24,010 nt of DNA from a virus: the IMG/VR virus record IMGVR_UViG_3300025325_000135, positions 1 to 24,010 of that record. One strand, written 5' to 3'. Both the position numbers and the translations under genes were made by a program. Below are positions 7,326-15,113 of the stretch, piece after piece (within the stretch, counting starts at the first letter, position 1; each line of letters begins with the position of its first letter). The notes beneath the pieces were generated by a model, which saw nothing but the letters and a program-made list of their open reading frames with translations, ran no database searches and was not told the origin of the DNA.

Positions 7326-7516
7326 CCGCCCTTCCACCGGCAATCGAGTTCGAGCTCCGCTATCGCGTCGCCATGGAGCTCCTGTATTCCTGGTTGCCTG
7401 GGCTCTCACCCGCCCCTGTCGCGACGGAGCGCACGCGTCGTGGGTGGCACTGGGGCGATCCGCCGGCCTTCCCCCCCGGGCATCCGCTGAGTGGGCGGAC
7501 GGAGCCGGCCGTGTGA
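7322..7516 (+). CDS. Small hypothetical protein between terminase subunits
   Basis: A 64-aa protein, not recognised. The N-terminal 28 residues could form an amphipathic helix (IEFELRYRVAMELLYSWLPGL); the rest is rich in Pro, Trp and Gly. It begins in an ATGA overlap with the small terminase gene and ends in a GTGA overlap with the preferred large terminase start, so translation through it would couple the two subunits. It could be a packaging accessory or only a coupling peptide. Confidence 0.6.
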   Translation: MTALPPAIEFELRYRVAMELLYSWLPGLSPAPVATERTRRGWHWGDPPAFPPGHPLSGRTEPAV

Positions 7517-9171
7517 TTATCATGGTCCCCCCGCCCGACGCCGAGCCCTGGCCGACGCTGGGGCCGCAGGTCGTCGCGTTCATCGAGCAGCACCTAGTCC
7601 ATGGTCCCGGGGATCTCTTGGGTCAGCGCGTGAGGCTCAACAATGAACAGCGCGCCTGGCTCTATCGACTCTACGAGATCCACCCGCCGTACCGCATGAC
7701 GCAGAAGGGTGGGCGCTCATCGAAGGCCAAGCACCCCCGCGCCGGGACGCGCCGGTTCGAGCGATGCGTGCTCTCGCTCCGGAAGGGATCGAGCAAGACG
7801 GAGTTCGCGGCCTGGATCGCCGCCTGCGAGCTCCACCCCGACGCGCCGGTCCGCTGCGCTGGCTTTGCCACCGTCCGCGGGGTGCCAAACCAGCCGCTCG
7901 GCCGTGGGGTCACGGATCCCTACATCCCGATGATCTCGTACGCCGAGGAGCAGACCGAAGAGCTGGCGTACGGCGCGCTCCGCCGGATTCTGGAGGAATC
8001 ATCCCTCGCTGGCGACTTCGACATCGGGCTCGAGCGCATCATGCGCCGCGGTGGCGATGGGAAGGCGGAAGCGGTGTCCGGCTCGCCGAACGCTCGTGAC
8101 GGGGCGCGGACGACGTTTTCACATGCGGACGAAACCCACCGGATGAGCTTGGACCATCTCCGGCGGGCGTGGACCGTCATGCTCGCGAACCTCGCCAAGC
8201 GGCCGCTGGCGGACCCTTGGGCGCTCGAGACCACGACGGCACCGGAGCCCGGTGCCGGGTCGGTCGCCGAGAGCACGATGGACTTCGCATTGAAGCTCGC
8301 CGCCAAGCCCGAAGCGGCCTCTGGCGCCCGTTTGTTCTTCTTTCACCGTGAAGCGGCGGGCTCACACGACCTCTCGACGGATTCAGGACTTCGGGCGGCG
8401 ATTCTCGAGGCTTCGGGGCCATTCGTGGCGAGATGGAGCGACGTCGACCGGATTATGCGGCGTTTTCGGGACGATGACACCGACCCCGCGTACGCGGAAC
8501 GCGTCTGGCTCAACCGTCGGGTCCAGGCCACCGCCAAGGCATTCGACGTCGCGACGTGGAAGACGCTGGTGCGGCCCGGCTATGTGGTCCCACCGGGCGC
8601 GGCGATCACGCTCGGATTTGACGGGTCGCGATATGAGGATGCGACCGGGCTGGTCGGCACCGAGCTCGAGAGCGGCCATCAGTGGGTACTTGGCGTCTGG
8701 GAGCGACCGCCGACGCTGGCGTCGTGGGAGGTCCCGGTCGAGGAGGTCGATGGCATGGTCCGCGATGCCTTCGAGCGGTGGCACGTGGTCCGGATGTACT
8801 GCGACCCGCCGAAATGGGAAAGCTGGGTCGCCACGTGGGCGGGCCGCTACGGGGAGAAGCGGGTCGTCGAGTGGTGGAGCAACCGGCGGCGGCCGATGGC
8901 CTATGCGCTCCGAGCTTATCGGGGCGCGATGCAGGCGGGTGAGCTCACCCATGACGGCGACGCGGCTTTCACGCGCCACCTCGGGAACGCCTGTCGGGCT
9001 CTGACCAGCCTGCGAGACGAGGAGGGTCAGCCCCTCTGGATCCTGCGGAAGGAACGCCCGGATAGCCCGCACAAGATCGATCTCGCGATGGCGAGCACGC
9101 TCTCCTGGGAAGCGCGGACCGACGCGATCGCCGCAGGCGAGCAGACACGGAGGCTGGCATGGGTGCTCTAA
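7513..9171 (+). CDS. Terminase large subunit (packaging ATPase/nuclease)
   Basis: A 552-aa large terminase. The ATPase half has a Walker A-like SLRKGSSKT (88-96), the segment ISYAEEQTEELAYGALRRIL (141-160) and a Walker B-type FSHADETHRM (202-211) with D206-E207. The RNase H-fold nuclease half has LGFDGSRYEDATGLVG with D370, YCDPPKW with D431, and HKIDLAMASTLSWEAR with D523, the three acidic residues expected to bind metal. It pumps DNA into the prohead and cuts the ends. GTG at 7513 is preferred because GGAG at 7501-7504 lies 8 nt upstream and it overlaps the previous stop as GTGA; the ATG at 7522 is the alternative. Its length suits the family. Confidence 0.95.
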   Translation: MIIMVPPPDAEPWPTLGPQVVAFIEQHLVHGPGDLLGQRVRLNNEQRAWLYRLYEIHPPYRMTQKGGRSSKAKHPRAGTRRFERCVLSLRKGSSKTEFAAWIAACELHPDAPVRCAGFATVRGVPNQPLGRGVTDPYIPMISYAEEQTEELAYGALRRILEESSLAGDFDIGLERIMRRGGDGKAEAVSGSPNARDGARTTFSHADETHRMSLDHLRRAWTVMLANLAKRPLADPWALETTTAPEPGAGSVAESTMDFALKLAAKPEAASGARLFFFHREAAGSHDLSTDSGLRAAILEASGPFVARWSDVDRIMRRFRDDDTDPAYAERVWLNRRVQATAKAFDVATWKTLVRPGYVVPPGAAITLGFDGSRYEDATGLVGTELESGHQWVLGVWERPPTLASWEVPVEEVDGMVRDAFERWHVVRMYCDPPKWESWVATWAGRYGEKRVVEWWSNRRRPMAYALRAYRGAMQAGELTHDGDAAFTRHLGNACRALTSLRDEEGQPLWILRKERPDSPHKIDLAMASTLSWEARTDAIAAGEQTRRLAWVL

Positions 9172-10478
9172 CCAAGGTCCTCGACTGGTTCCGGCCTCGC
9201 TCGGAACGGAAGCACTTCTCCGTCATCACCGAGGATGGCTTCATCCCCGCGGACCTCGCGGCGCGCTGGAGCCGGTTCGGCGGACTCCCGGACGCCTTTC
9301 TCGAGGCGAACGTCATCATGAGCCCGGTGAACTGGATCCTCCGGAACTTCACCGAAGCCGAGGCCAAGGTGGAACGGCGGACCGAGCAGGTCTGGTCCGT
9401 CGATGAAGAGCACGGCCTCACGCGGCTCCTCGCGCAGCCGAACCCGTTCTACGGCGACACGCTGCTCTGGAAGGCCACGGTGTTGAGCTTCTGCTTCGAT
9501 GGGAACGGGTACTGGCAGAAGATCCGCAACCGCATCGGCGACGTGCTCGGCTACTGGTACCTTCCCCATTTCCTGGTGGAGCCGCGGTGGCCCCAGGATG
9601 GCTCGGAGTTCATCAGCTACTACGAGTACCGCCCTTCGGCGACCGGCATCCCCATGCGACTCCCGGTTGGTGACGTCGTGCACTTCCGGTTCGGGTTGGA
9701 TCCGCTGAACCCCCGGAAGGGGCTCTCACCGCTCAAGCCGCTGCTCCGCGAAGTCTTCACGGACGAGGAGGCATCCACCTTCTCGGCGGCGATTCTCGGG
9801 AACATGGGCGTGCCGGGTGGCGTCATCGCGCCGGGCTCGTCGGAGGCCCTCCCGTCCGAGGAGGACGTGATCCGGATGAAGGACTACATGCGGAACTTCA
9901 CGGGCGCGCGGCGCGGCGAGTGGTTGGTCGTCGGCGCGCCGACCGACATCAAGCAATTCGGGTTCGATCCCAACAACTTGATGCTCGGGAACCTGCGGGA
10001 CATCGCGGAAGAGCGGGTCTGTGCGGCCCTCGGCGTGCCGGCGGCCGTCGTGGGCTTCGGCTCAGGCCTCCAGCAGACCAAGGTTGGGGCAACGATGCGC
10101 GAGCTCCGCAAGGAAGCCTGGAACAGCTGCATCCGGCCGATGCAAAACGATATGGCGAAGCAGCTCACCAACCAGGCGATCCCAGACTTCGGCGCGCAGG
10201 TGCGTCGGTTCCGGGTCCGCTTCGACACCTCCACCTTCGCGGCCTCCCAGGAGGAGGAGAAGGAGAAGGCGGAGCGGGCGGCACGACTGGTGGAGGCCGG
10301 CATTCTGCGCGTGGACCGGGCCCAGCAGATGCTCGGGCTCGAGGTCGACCCAACCCGGGCGATCTACCTCGGGCCGGGCGAGGCGACCCCGGAACCCACA
10401 GACGCTGGGTCAGGAATGAACGGCAATGGCGGCATGCCGGCGAACCGGATGAGCGGACTTCTTTCGGAGGAGGCCTGA
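9159..10478 (+). CDS. Portal protein, HK97 family
   Basis: A 439-aa HK97-type portal subunit. Recognisable parts are SPVNWILRNFTEAEAKV near residue 50, WKATVLSFCFDGNGYW near 105, the GDVVHFRFGLDPLNPRKGLSPL segment near 170, and IAEERVCAALGVPAAVVG near 285 followed by the QTKVGATMRELRKEAW helix. The C-terminus is a charged helix (EEEKEKAERAARLVEAG) and a flexible Gly/Asn-rich tail. Twelve copies would form the portal ring at one capsid vertex, docking terminase during packaging and the connector afterwards. The start overlaps the large terminase gene by 13 nt. Confidence 0.93.
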   Translation: MGALTKVLDWFRPRSERKHFSVITEDGFIPADLAARWSRFGGLPDAFLEANVIMSPVNWILRNFTEAEAKVERRTEQVWSVDEEHGLTRLLAQPNPFYGDTLLWKATVLSFCFDGNGYWQKIRNRIGDVLGYWYLPHFLVEPRWPQDGSEFISYYEYRPSATGIPMRLPVGDVVHFRFGLDPLNPRKGLSPLKPLLREVFTDEEASTFSAAILGNMGVPGGVIAPGSSEALPSEEDVIRMKDYMRNFTGARRGEWLVVGAPTDIKQFGFDPNNLMLGNLRDIAEERVCAALGVPAAVVGFGSGLQQTKVGATMRELRKEAWNSCIRPMQNDMAKQLTNQAIPDFGAQVRRFRVRFDTSTFAASQEEEKEKAERAARLVEAGILRVDRAQQMLGLEVDPTRAIYLGPGEATPEPTDAGSGMNGNGGMPANRMSGLLSEEA

Positions 10479-10479
10479 G

Positions 10480-11181
10480 ATGGAAACCAAGACGATCGCG
10501 GCCGTCGAGCTCAAGGACGCGGACAAAGGGAAGGTGCTGCTGCGGTTTGCCACGCTCGATGTGATGGACCGGGACGGCGACATCATCAAGCGCGGCGCGA
10601 TCGGCAAACAGCGGGTCAAGGTTTCCTCCTATGGGCATGATGCGATGTTTGGGGGCCTGCCGATCGGTGGCGGCACGACCAAGGAGGTGGGCGACGAGGC
10701 CCAGGCTGAGATCCAGCTCTTTCTGGATACCCCTCGGGGTCGCGATACCTTCACCGTGCTGAAGGAGTTCGGCGAGGATCAGGAGTGGTCTTTCGGCTAC
10801 GAAGTCAAGGAATGGGCTGCGCCGAGCGAAGAGGAACGCCAGCGCGGCGTCTACCGTATCCTCAAGCGGCTCGAGGTCTTCGAAGTCTCGCCGGTCATGC
10901 GCGGGGCTGGTGTGGCGACGGCGACGTTGAGCGCCAAAGACGCGGCGCGGAAAGCGCCAGAGGGGATGCCCCCCCCAAGCGATGGATCGCCGCCGGCGCC
11001 GGATGACACGGCGCAAGCCGCCGCGGCAGCGGACGCTGAGGCCAAGGCCGCCCAGGATGCCGCAGCTGATCGGGCTGCCCAGGCGGACGCCGACGCCAAG
11101 GCCGCTGCCACGGTGAAGAACGCCGCGGCCGAGGAGTTCGAGCGCTTCCAGCGGACGTTGCGCCGGTTCCAGACGACGTGA
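10480..11181 (+). CDS. Prohead protease, HK97 family, with Ala-rich tail
   Basis: A 233-aa protein. Residues 1-150 are an HK97-type prohead protease (peptidase U35): DVMDRDGDIIKRGAI at 27-41, likely catalytic His in SSYGHDAMFGGLPIG (H53), likely catalytic Ser in EWSFGYEV (S104) and EVFEVSPVM at 132-140. It would cleave the N-terminal domain from the capsid protein during maturation. Residues 155-233 form an unusual low-complexity tail, first Pro-rich, then Ala/Asp/Lys-rich (repeats like ADAEAKAAQDAA), probably a long helix or coiled coil. A run of eight C bases at 10969-10976 lies at the junction. GGAGGAGG at 10466-10473 is the ribosome binding site for the ATG at 10480. Confidence 0.92.
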   Translation: METKTIAAVELKDADKGKVLLRFATLDVMDRDGDIIKRGAIGKQRVKVSSYGHDAMFGGLPIGGGTTKEVGDEAQAEIQLFLDTPRGRDTFTVLKEFGEDQEWSFGYEVKEWAAPSEEERQRGVYRILKRLEVFEVSPVMRGAGVATATLSAKDAARKAPEGMPPPSDGSPPAPDDTAQAAAAADAEAKAAQDAAADRAAQADADAKAAATVKNAAAEEFERFQRTLRRFQTT

Positions 11182-11453
11182 GCCTGCCGGCAGTGGCCCA
11201 GGGTGACGCGGCGGGGCTTGGCTTCGAGAGCCTCAAGCCCCGGGCCCAGCTGCGCTGCCATTGCTGCTCGATGTGGTTAACGGAGGTGGCGATGGGGATG
11301 CATCTCGTGGCCATCTTCAAGGCGTCCCGCTACGGATTCCTCGGACCAACGCATCCCCAGGAGGTCCGGTTGCGGTGCCGGCGGTGCGGGTGGGTCAACA
11401 TCTTCCACCCATTGACAGCCGAGCGGCACCTACGTACTGTGGAGACGAAGTAG
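11178..11453 (+). CDS. Com-like zinc-ribbon protein
   Basis: A 91-aa protein with two CxxC pairs, C27-x2-C30 in LRCHCCSMW and C67-x2-C70 in LRCRRCGWVNIF, separated by a 36-residue segment rich in hydrophobic residues. The layout recalls the phage Mu Com zinc-finger protein, which binds RNA and activates translation of a downstream gene, although the spacing here is longer. It starts at a GTG overlapping the protease stop (GTGA) and is followed immediately by a structured 109-nt leader and the major capsid gene. An RNA-binding or regulatory role is suggested by the fold type and position only; a structural zinc protein is equally possible. Confidence 0.65.
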   Translation: MSLPAVAQGDAAGLGFESLKPRAQLRCHCCSMWLTEVAMGMHLVAIFKASRYGFLGPTHPQEVRLRCRRCGWVNIFHPLTAERHLRTVETK

Positions 11454-11475
11454 GACATCCCCGGTAGGGCCATTT

Positions 11476-11558
11476 GACGGCCGACCATGACATGCGCATC
11501 CGCGCAGCCTGGTTGGCCGTCTTCGTTTGCGAAGCCGCCAACCGAATCAGGAGGCGGC
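11476..11558 (+). promoter_or_regulatory. Structured leader of the capsid gene with occluded RBS
   Basis: Three successive hairpins can form. GACGGCCGACCA (11476-11487) pairs with TGGTTGGCCGTC (11510-11521) with one G-U, and TGCGC (11493-11497) with GCGCA (11502-11506) inside its loop. CTTCG (11521-11525) pairs with CGAAG (11530-11534). GCCGCC (11534-11539) pairs with GGCGGC (11553-11558), which covers the end of the capsid gene's AGGAGG (11549-11554). A role in translational control or transcript stability is inference. Confidence 0.55.
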
Positions 11559-11562
11559 TCCA

Positions 11563-12810
11563 ATGTCCGAATCCACGGCCCTCGTCGAACAGCGCGACGC
11601 CTTCCACACCAAGCAGCGTGAGCTCCAGGAGATTCTCGAGGAAGCCAAGGACGGGGACGGGTTCGACCTGTCCCGGGCCAAGGTCCTCGAGAAGCTGGGC
11701 GCCAAGGACGCGAGCGAAGCCGTCGGCAAACTCAAGGAGCGGAACCGAGAGCTCGACGATCTCGGCCAGCGCCTGACGCAGGCCCAGCTCAAGGAGATCT
11801 CCGACGCCGTCCAGTCTCGCGACAGCCAACTCAAGTCGCCGGTCCACGGGCCGCAGCATCCGGATGCTGCGGCCGGCGAACGCAAGTCCTGGGGTCAACT
11901 CTTCTCCGAGAGCAAAGAGTTCAAGGCGTCCAAGGCCACGCACACCCCAATTCCCTTCGCGCTCGAGATCGGGCTGAAGACGCTCTTCCAGACCTCGGCG
12001 GGGTTCGCGCCCGAGAGCGTCCGGTCGGGCGTGCTGGTCGAAGGGGCGACCCGGCCGATCCAGGTCACCGACTTGATCCCCACCTTCCCGATCTCACAGG
12101 CGAGCTTCGTCTACATGGAGGAGACGACCCGGACCCACGCCTCGCTGGAGAAGGCAGAGGGCGTCGCGTTCGCTGAGTCGGCCTTCGCCTGGACGCAGCA
12201 GACCTCCACGGTGCGGAAGATCACCGACTCGATTCCGGTGACCGATGAGCAGCTGGAAGACGAGGCCCAGGTCCGGAGCATCCTGGAGCAGCGCCTGGGC
12301 TTCGGGCTCCGGCAGCGGCTCGACCTCCAGATCTTGGTCGGGACCGGCGTCGCGCCTCTCCTGCTTGGCATCAACGCCGTCACCGGGATCCAGACCCAGG
12401 CCAAGGGCGCCGATCCCGCGATCGTCGCGTTCATGAAGGCGCTCACCAAGGTGCGGTTCACCGGTCGGGCGAGCCCGAGCGGGGCGGTGTTCCATCCGAA
12501 CGACTGGCAGGACATCCTGCTCACCCAGAACTCGAACGGCGACTACCTGTTCGGGAATCCATTCCAGGGCCCCGGACCCCAGAGCCTGTTCGGGATCCCG
12601 GTGGCGATCTCGGACGCGCAGACCGAGAACACGGGGCTCGTGGTGGATTTCACCAACTTCACCCGACTCGATGACCGCCGCGGCGTCATGATCCAGCTGG
12701 GCTACTCGGGCACGCAGTTCGTCGAGGGCAAGATCACGCTGCGGGCGGACATGCGGGTCGCGTTCACCGTGACGCGACCGGCTGCGGCCTGCACCATCAC
12801 TGGCATCTGA
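11563..12810 (+). CDS. Major capsid protein, HK97 family
   Basis: A 415-aa HK97-fold capsid subunit. Residues 1-95 are charged, helical and coiled-coil-like (RDAFHTKQRELQEILEEAKD, KLKERNRELDDLGQRL), matching the delta domain that acts as internal scaffold and is removed by the prohead protease. The fold proper follows, with GVLVEGATRPIQVTDLIPTFPI near 157-178, the TVRKITDSIPVTDEQLEDEAQVRSILEQRLGFGLRQRLD backbone-helix region near 213-251 and GNPFQGPGPQSLFGIPVAISDA near 340. The gene lies after the portal and protease, the standard order. The ATG at 11563 has AGGAGG at 11549-11554; the in-frame upstream start at 11527 lies within the leader structure and lacks such a site. Confidence 0.95.
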   Translation: MSESTALVEQRDAFHTKQRELQEILEEAKDGDGFDLSRAKVLEKLGAKDASEAVGKLKERNRELDDLGQRLTQAQLKEISDAVQSRDSQLKSPVHGPQHPDAAAGERKSWGQLFSESKEFKASKATHTPIPFALEIGLKTLFQTSAGFAPESVRSGVLVEGATRPIQVTDLIPTFPISQASFVYMEETTRTHASLEKAEGVAFAESAFAWTQQTSTVRKITDSIPVTDEQLEDEAQVRSILEQRLGFGLRQRLDLQILVGTGVAPLLLGINAVTGIQTQAKGADPAIVAFMKALTKVRFTGRASPSGAVFHPNDWQDILLTQNSNGDYLFGNPFQGPGPQSLFGIPVAISDAQTENTGLVVDFTNFTRLDDRRGVMIQLGYSGTQFVEGKITLRADMRVAFTVTRPAAACTITGI

Positions 12811-12825
12811 CCGGCGGGGCCGTCG

Positions 12826-13149
12826 ATGGGGATCCAGAGCGATGTCCAGTACGCGGTGATTGATCACGCGGTGAGTGGCGACAATACCCTGGTCGCCGCG
12901 GTCACCGGCCTCAAGATCCGCGTACTGGCCTTCGTGCTGGTGGCGGCGGGGACGGTGACCGCCCGGTTTGAATCCGGCGCGGGCGGCACCGCCCTCAGCG
13001 GCCAGATGTCGATGGCCGCGAACACGCACATCATCGGGCCCTACAACCCCGCCGGGTGGTGCGAGACGGCGGCGGCGGCGCTGCTCAACCTGGAGCTCTC
13101 AGCGGCCGTCTCGGTCGATGGCGTGCTCGTCTACGTACTCGTCGAATAG
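12826..13149 (+). CDS. Small beta-rich protein, decoration candidate
   Basis: A 107-aa protein made of short alternating hydrophobic strands with Gly turns (NTLVAAVTGLKIRVLAFVLVAAGTVTARFESGAGGTALSG; AALLNLELSAAVSVDGVLVYVLVE). No signal peptide or long hydrophobic helix is present. It resembles a small beta-sandwich domain that I have seen in proteins encoded just after capsid genes or within phage fibres. The position directly after the major capsid gene suggests a head decoration protein that stabilises the mature shell, but this is inference; a head fibre is also possible. Confidence 0.65.
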   Translation: MGIQSDVQYAVIDHAVSGDNTLVAAVTGLKIRVLAFVLVAAGTVTARFESGAGGTALSGQMSMAANTHIIGPYNPAGWCETAAAALLNLELSAAVSVDGVLVYVLVE

Positions 13150-13163
13150 CGAGGAGTCACCTT

Positions 13164-13556
13164 ATGTCCGTCATGGAAGGCACCCGGGCGCTCAAGAGCT
13201 GGATCGGTGAGTACGACTTCGCCGTCGACGGCGGCGGCACCGGTCTCCCGCAAACCATCACGTTGCGCTCGAACGACGGGCCGATCCCGATCGGCGCGAT
13301 CATCACCTCAGGGTATCTCGACGTCCAGACCTCGTGCGCCTCGGCGACCGGCACGATGGCGCTCAACTCCGAGGCCGCCGGGGATCTACTCGTGGCGGTG
13401 GGCCAGGCCGGCCTGACCGCCGGTCGGAAGAGCATCATTCCGGTGGCGACTGGTGCGACCGCCGTGAAGCTCACCGCCGCGCGGAATCCGGCGGTGACAA
13501 TCGCCACGGCGGCGTTCACGGCCGGCAAGTTCACCCTGGTCCTGCTCTACCGGTGA
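13164..13556 (+). CDS. Small beta-rich head-associated protein
   Basis: A 130-aa protein with a beta-strand pattern: GAIITSGYLDVQTSCASATGTMALNSEAAGDLL in the middle and KLTAARNPAVTIATAAFTAGKFTLVLLYR at the end. Such proteins are common between the capsid and connector genes of HK97-like phages and are usually called hypothetical. The ATG at 13164 has GAGGAG at 13151-13156, 7 nt upstream, and is preferred over an in-frame start at 13056 that would overlap the previous gene. The strong ribosome binding site suggests a structural protein made in quantity, possibly a second decoration protein. Confidence 0.65.
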   Translation: MSVMEGTRALKSWIGEYDFAVDGGGTGLPQTITLRSNDGPIPIGAIITSGYLDVQTSCASATGTMALNSEAAGDLLVAVGQAGLTAGRKSIIPVATGATAVKLTAARNPAVTIATAAFTAGKFTLVLLYR

Positions 13557-13596
13557 GTCGGTGGGTGGGCTCACGATCATCCGGGGAGGACCCGCC

Positions 13597-13875
13597 ATGC
13601 CGCCCGCGTTCGTTGCCGATCGCCGCCTCTACCTGACCGCCGACCGATCTCGGATCGTCGAAGAGGGCGATCCGGCCGCCGCCTTTCTGCTCGTCGCGGC
13701 AGGGCGCGACGTCCCAGTGGCGGATGCGGCCCGGTACGGGCTCACGCTGGACGCCCAAGGTGTGGTGGAGGTGCGATCGGCGGCCCCTCCGTCACCGCAG
13801 CCGGAACTGCCTGCAACTCCATCGACTCCCGTGAAGAAGCCGGCGACCAAGGCGTCGAAGGGGAACCGTGCTTAA
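13597..13875 (+). CDS. Small head-region protein with Pro/Lys-rich tail
   Basis: A 92-aa protein. Residues 1-55 form a compact unit (RRLYLTADRSRIVEEGDPAAAFLLVAAGRDVPVADAARYGL) of a type often found just before the connector gene in HK97-like phages. The C-terminus is proline-rich and then basic (ATPSTPVKKPATKASKGNRA), suggesting a flexible, nucleic-acid- or surface-binding tail. GGGGAGGA at 13583-13590 lies 6 nt before the ATG at 13597, which is preferred over the GTG at 13561. The function is unknown. Confidence 0.65.
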   Translation: MPPAFVADRRLYLTADRSRIVEEGDPAAAFLLVAAGRDVPVADAARYGLTLDAQGVVEVRSAAPPSPQPELPATPSTPVKKPATKASKGNRA

Positions 13876-14431
13876 CTGGGCGACCGTCCGCGATCGCGTC
13901 GCCGCCGCGGCGACCATGAACTCGACCGAAGTCGACCTGATGATCGCGGATGCGCAGGCCTTCCTCGAGCAACAGACGGGCCGGTACTTCGGGCTGCCCG
14001 CGTCGGCGACCCAGGTCCTGACTGGCACCGGTGGGTTTCTCCTTTTCCTCCCCGACAAGCTACAGACCGGCACTCCCGCGGTCACCGAACGCGCCTATCC
14101 AGGGGCTGCTGAGACCGCGGTGACGGGGTTCGAGGTCCGCCAAGGCAAGGCCGGGACGACCCTTGCCCGGACCGACGGTAGTCTCTGGCGTCAAGGGTAT
14201 GAGTACGAAGTGGTCTACACCCGCGGCTATCTGGTCGACAGCGGGCCGCCAGACATCCTCCGGCTGGCGCTCGATCTGATCGCGCTGCGGCTCAATCAGC
14301 AAGACCTCGAAGGCCTGCAAAGCGGCTCGATTGGGAAGTTCAGCTTCACCCGATTCAGTGGGAACGATCTGGACTCGGTACCAGGTGCCCAGTCGACCAT
14401 TCATGCCTGGCGACGGCCGGTGCTCGTATGA
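13868..14431 (+). CDS. Head-tail connector protein (gp6-like)
   Basis: A 187-aa protein of the HK97 gp6-like connector group. The N-terminal helices (NWATVRDRVAAAATMNSTEVDLMIADAQAFLEQQTGRYFG) and later PPDILRLALDLIALRLNQ fit the family, whose members form a ring under the portal. A beta-rich middle (about 45-115) is larger than in the smallest members. It starts at a GTG overlapping the previous gene by 8 nt and ends in an ATGA overlap with the next neck gene. Position and helix pattern support the call. Confidence 0.8.
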   Translation: MLNWATVRDRVAAAATMNSTEVDLMIADAQAFLEQQTGRYFGLPASATQVLTGTGGFLLFLPDKLQTGTPAVTERAYPGAAETAVTGFEVRQGKAGTTLARTDGSLWRQGYEYEVVYTRGYLVDSGPPDILRLALDLIALRLNQQDLEGLQSGSIGKFSFTRFSGNDLDSVPGAQSTIHAWRRPVLV

Positions 14432-14760
14432 GCGCCGTCACGCTCTTCCGGGCGACGCTGCGCCGGGTCCCCACCTCCCAGCGGCTCGCCGCGACGCTGC
14501 GGAACAGCGCCGGCACCGAGACCAGTGGCACCGTCCTCGAGGGGATTCTCGAGGACGAAGGCCGGAGCTTCGAGGGCGGGTCGGCGGTGCAGCGTGGGGT
14601 CCACCAGGTCGCCCTGCTGGCCGAGGGCCTGGCGTTCGCCCCGGCGATCGGGATGCAGCTCACCGTCGCCGACGTCAGCTGGGTCCTGCTCGACGTGGAC
14701 ATCCTGGAGCCGACCGACGGTGGGGCACCCATCCTCTACCGGCTCACGGCCGAACGATGA
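14428..14760 (+). CDS. Head-tail joining / stopper-like protein
   Basis: A 110-aa protein with several beta strands (SAVQRGVHQVALLAEGLAF, MQLTVADVSWVLLDVDILEPTDGGAPILYRLTAE), as in small neck stopper proteins of siphoviruses (lambda FII- or SPP1 gp16-type). No specific motif proves the family. The position between the gp6-like connector and the gp10-like protein is the usual stopper position. It is joined to both neighbours by ATGA overlaps (14428 and 14757). Confidence 0.65.
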   Translation: MSAVTLFRATLRRVPTSQRLAATLRNSAGTETSGTVLEGILEDEGRSFEGGSAVQRGVHQVALLAEGLAFAPAIGMQLTVADVSWVLLDVDILEPTDGGAPILYRLTAER

Positions 14761-15113
14761 TCCCCGCGGCCTCACTGCAGCGATTCGAGCAGGAGCTGGC
14801 CCGGTCCACCGAGCGGGTCACCCAGCTCGCCGACCGGTTCGTCGACCAGGTGGTGGGCACGCTCTTCACGGAGATCCGGGACGGCGGCCGCTACTCCCCC
14901 GGCACGCCGAGCCGCACGGGGCGCACCAAGCGGGCGTGGGCACGTGAGGACCAACCCGACAAGAGCATCCTCAGCAATCCGTTGCCTCATGTGGTCATCC
15001 TGGAAGGCGGCTCCTCGGACCAGGCCCCCCAGGGATTCGTCCGGATCGCTGCCGCGGCCGCCCCCCTCATCGCTACCGACATTGCCCGCCGCCTGGTCGC
15101 GGAGCGCGCATGA
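14757..15113 (+). CDS. Neck/tail-completion protein (HK97 gp10-like)
   Basis: A 118-aa protein starting MIPAASLQRFEQELARSTERV. The helix RFVDQVVGTLFTEIRDGGRYSPGTPSRTGRTKRAW followed by HVVILEGGSSDQAPQGFVRIAAAAAPLIATDIARRLV matches the HK97 gp10-like head-tail joining group, in which a helix leads to a segment becoming exposed in the neck. The start is the ATG at 14757, in the ATGA overlap; longer in-frame starts upstream would lie over the preceding gene. The stop is immediately followed by the next ATG at 15114. Confidence 0.75.
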   Translation: MIPAASLQRFEQELARSTERVTQLADRFVDQVVGTLFTEIRDGGRYSPGTPSRTGRTKRAWAREDQPDKSILSNPLPHVVILEGGSSDQAPQGFVRIAAAAAPLIATDIARRLVAERA

